DNA of 6,102 bases from Pseudomonadota bacterium (lineage in GTDB: Bacteria; Myxococcota_A; Polyangia; Polyangiales; Polyangiaceae). The translations under genes and the position numbers were made by a program. Every line of letters starts with the position of its first letter. Position 1 is the first letter of the stretch. The notes under the pieces are model-generated. The model searched no databases. It saw nothing but the letters and a program-made list of their open reading frames with translations, and was not told where the DNA came from. The stretch is from contig QGUH01000252.1 in NCBI GenBank assembly GCA_003242355.1, positions 1 through 6,102 on the forward strand, in the 5' to 3' direction. Below are positions 4,230 through 6,102 of this stretch, in pieces.

Positions 4230-6102
4230 TCATTCCTCCTCCCTGAGCTTGGCGAGAACGCTGAAGTCCTCGAGCGTGGACACGTCGCCGTCGGACGGAC
4301 GCCCCGCGGCGACGTCTTTCAGGAGCCGGCGCATGATCTTGCCGCTGCGCGTCTTCGGCAGGCTCTCGGCGAAGCGCACCGTATCGGGCCGCGCGAATCG
4401 CCCGATCTCCTCGGCGACGTGATCGGCCAAGGCGCGCTTCATCTCCTCGGAAGGTTTGTGCGGCGGTTTCAGGGTCACGAACACCACGAGCGCCTGCCCC
4501 TTGAGCTCGTCGGGGCGCCCGACCGCAGCCGCCTCGGCCACTGCCGGATGGGCGACGAGCGCGCTCTCGATCTCGGCGGTCCCGATACGGTGGCCGGCGA
4601 CGTTCAACACGTCGTCGATGCGGCCGACGACGTGGAAGTAGCCGTCGGCGTCGCGACGGGCGCCGTCGCCCGTGAAGTACGCGCCGGGCACTTCCGAGAA
4701 GTACTGGGCGCGGTAGCGTTCGTCGTCACCCCAGATCGTGCGCAGCATGCTCGGCCAGGGTTGCTTCAAGACGAGCAAGCCGCCCTTGCCGGCAGAGACG
4801 GGCTGCCCCGTCTTCGTCACGATCTCGGGAACGCAGCCGAAGAACGGCAACCCCGTCGCGCCGGGCCGCATGCGATGAGCGCCCGGCAACGTGGTGAGCA
4901 GGATCGAGCCGGTTTCGGTCTGCCACCACGTATCCACGATGGGGCAGCGCTTCTGGCCGATGTGCTCGTAGTACCAGATCCACGCCTCGGGGTTGATCGG
5001 CTCGCCGACGCTGCCGAGCAAGCGCAGGCTCGTGAGATCCGAACGAGCCGGCCACTCCGGTCCCTGGCGAACGAAGGCGCGGATCGCGGTGGGCGCCGTG
5101 TACAGGATCGTGACTCGGTGCTTCTCGATGATGCGGAAGAACCGCCCCCAATCCGGAAAGTTCGGTGCGCCCTCGTAGAGGACACAGGTCGCGCCGTTCG
5201 AGAGCGGCCCGTACACCGTGTAGCTGTGACCGGTGACCCAGCCGACGTCGGCCGTGCACCAGTACACGTCGTCGTCCCGCAAATCGAACACGTACTTGGT
5301 CGAGACGTGCGTGCCGACGAGGTACCCCGCGCTCGTGTGCAGAACACCCTTCGGCTTGCCGGTGGAGCCGGACGTGTAGAGGATGAAGAGCGGGTGCTCG
5401 GCATCGACGATCTCCGGCGCACCGTGCTCCGAACTCGCTGCGGAAAGCACGGCGTCCCATTCGAGATCGCGCCCGGGGTGCATTTCGATGGGCGCCCGCT
5501 CCTCGCCGAGGCGACGGAACACGATCACTTTCTCGACGCTGGGCGTTTCGTGCAGCGCCTTGTCCACCGTGGCTTTCAGGGGAACGACGTTACCGCGGCG
5601 GAGCGCGCCATCTTGCGTGAGCACGACCTTGGCGGACGAGTCGACGATGCGATCGCGCAGCGACTCCGCGGCGAACCCCCCGAACACCACCGTGTGCGGC
5701 GCGCCGACACGCGCGCACGCGAGCATCGCCACGACGGTCTCGGGCACCATGCCCATGTAGATCGCGACGCGGTCGCCCTTTCCGACGCCCAATCCGCGGA
5801 GCGACGCCGCGAGGCGCACGACTTGTTCGTGCAGCTCGCCGTACGTGAACGTTCGCACCTCGCCCGGCTCGCCCTCCCAGACGAGCGCCACCTTGTCGCG
5901 ACGCGTGGCGAGGTGCCGATCGAGGCAGCTCTCGGTGACGTTGAGCGTCGCTCCTTCGAACCAGCGCGCGTGCGGCGGCTCCCAGGTGACGAGCGTCTTC
6001 CACGGCGTGCGGAAGACGAGATCCGCGCTCTCTCGCCGCCAGAAGGTTTCTGGCGACTCGATGCTTTCTCGGTAGAGACGCTCGTAGTCGGCGGCCGAGC
6101 GG
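4230..6102 (-). CDS. acs: Acetyl-CoA synthetase, AMP-forming (5' partial)
   Basis: Makes acetyl-CoA from acetate, ATP and CoA through acetyl-AMP in the cytosol (EC 6.2.1.1). 623 residues are visible; compared from memory with the 652-residue E. coli Acs, roughly 15-20 N-terminal residues lie beyond the right edge. The first visible residues include YERLYRESIESPETFW, then WFEGATLNVTESCLDRHL, both typical of Acs, so the in-frame start at 5891 is not the real one. Motifs in order: YTSGSTGKPKGV (ATP loop), GWVTGHSY, GSVGEPINPEAW, DTWWQTETG, YFTGDGARRDADGY, GRIDDVLNVAGHR and PKTRSGKIMRR. The acetate-pocket residues known from Salmonella Acs (Val and Thr of GWVTG, Val of GSVGE, Trp of DTWWQ) are all kept, supporting acetate over larger acids. 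The catalytic Lys of SGK (codon 4340-4338) is the site that Pat-type acetyltransferases modify in other bacteria. The tail ends early at LREEE. It is the first visible gene of the run and sits 4 nt before the nucleotidyltransferase start. Confidence 0.97.
   Translation of the reverse strand, partial: RSAADYERLYRESIESPETFWRRESADLVFRTPWKTLVTWEPPHARWFEGATLNVTESCLDRHLATRRDKVALVWEGEPGEVRTFTYGELHEQVVRLAASLRGLGVGKGDRVAIYMGMVPETVVAMLACARVGAPHTVVFGGFAAESLRDRIVDSSAKVVLTQDGALRRGNVVPLKATVDKALHETPSVEKVIVFRRLGEERAPIEMHPGRDLEWDAVLSAASSEHGAPEIVDAEHPLFILYTSGSTGKPKGVLHTSAGYLVGTHVSTKYVFDLRDDDVYWCTADVGWVTGHSYTVYGPLSNGATCVLYEGAPNFPDWGRFFRIIEKHRVTILYTAPTAIRAFVRQGPEWPARSDLTSLRLLGSVGEPINPEAWIWYYEHIGQKRCPIVDTWWQTETGSILLTTLPGAHRMRPGATGLPFFGCVPEIVTKTGQPVSAGKGGLLVLKQPWPSMLRTIWGDDERYRAQYFSEVPGAYFTGDGARRDADGYFHVVGRIDDVLNVAGHRIGTAEIESALVAHPAVAEAAAVGRPDELKGQALVVFVTLKPPHKPSEEMKRALADHVAEEIGRFARPDTVRFAESLPKTRSGKIMRRLLKDVAAGRPSDGDVSTLEDFSVLAKLREEE
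4235..4240 (-). promoter_or_regulatory. Ribosome binding site of the nucleotidyltransferase, inside acs
   Basis: AGGAGG on the minus strand is formed by the last Glu codons of acs and lies 9 nt before the TTG start at 4225. This strong site decides the start: the nearby ATG at 4233-4231 is in another frame and reaches a stop after three codons. Ribosomes ending acs at 4230 would be right at this start, so coupling is likely. Confidence 0.7.

Noticed and set aside
4230..5891. Start of acs at 5891
   Set aside because: The frame stays open to the right edge and the upstream 70 residues match conserved Acs N-terminal sequence, so the gene is cut by the window and does not start here.
1..6102. 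Frequent CTCGAG and GCTCGAG words throughout
   Set aside because: They fall mostly in Leu-Glu, Ser-Ser and Arg-Ala codon contexts with irregular spacing. They reflect codon bias rather than a repeat family or protein-binding array.

Overview
The window is a GC-rich, almost fully coding stretch of a bacterial chromosome. A lipoprotein with two AgmX/PglI-type tail domains, very strong G/C third-position codon use, and the mix of envelope and metabolic genes point to a myxobacterium (Myxococcota, perhaps Polyangiales). This is an inference from gene content, not a measured placement.

Layout: the left end (2-853, plus strand) is the 3' part of a long coiled-coil protein with a degenerate OmpA/MotB-like C-terminal domain. 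It converges, with only 9 bp between stop codons, on a run of six minus-strand genes that fills the rest of the window. In transcription order (right to left) these are: acetyl-CoA synthetase acs (5' end beyond the right edge); a LicC/PntC-like nucleotidyltransferase starting at TTG; a HAD-IB phosphatase; a lipoprotein with a duplicated AgmX/PglI-like domain; a short-chain dehydrogenase with a pteridine-reductase-type cofactor motif; and an 81-residue hypothetical protein. No RNA gene, mobile element, CRISPR array or clear terminator was found.

How the genes fit together: acs, nucleotidyltransferase and phosphatase are tightly linked (4 nt gap, then a 10 nt overlap) and are probably translated in a coupled way. 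A 72 nt gap follows, which could carry a promoter. The lipoprotein and the dehydrogenase then overlap by 4 nt, and the small gene follows 20 nt later. The nucleotidyltransferase and phosphatase look like a functional pair acting on a small phosphorylated alcohol or phosphonate, but no kinase, PEP mutase or CDP-alcohol transferase is in view to name the substrate. The second half of the run has no obvious metabolic link to the first. Nothing here amounts to a clear new defence or mobile system. The best leads are the nucleotidyltransferase-phosphatase pair, the duplicated lipoprotein domain, the altered SDR active site and the degenerate OmpA-like domain.
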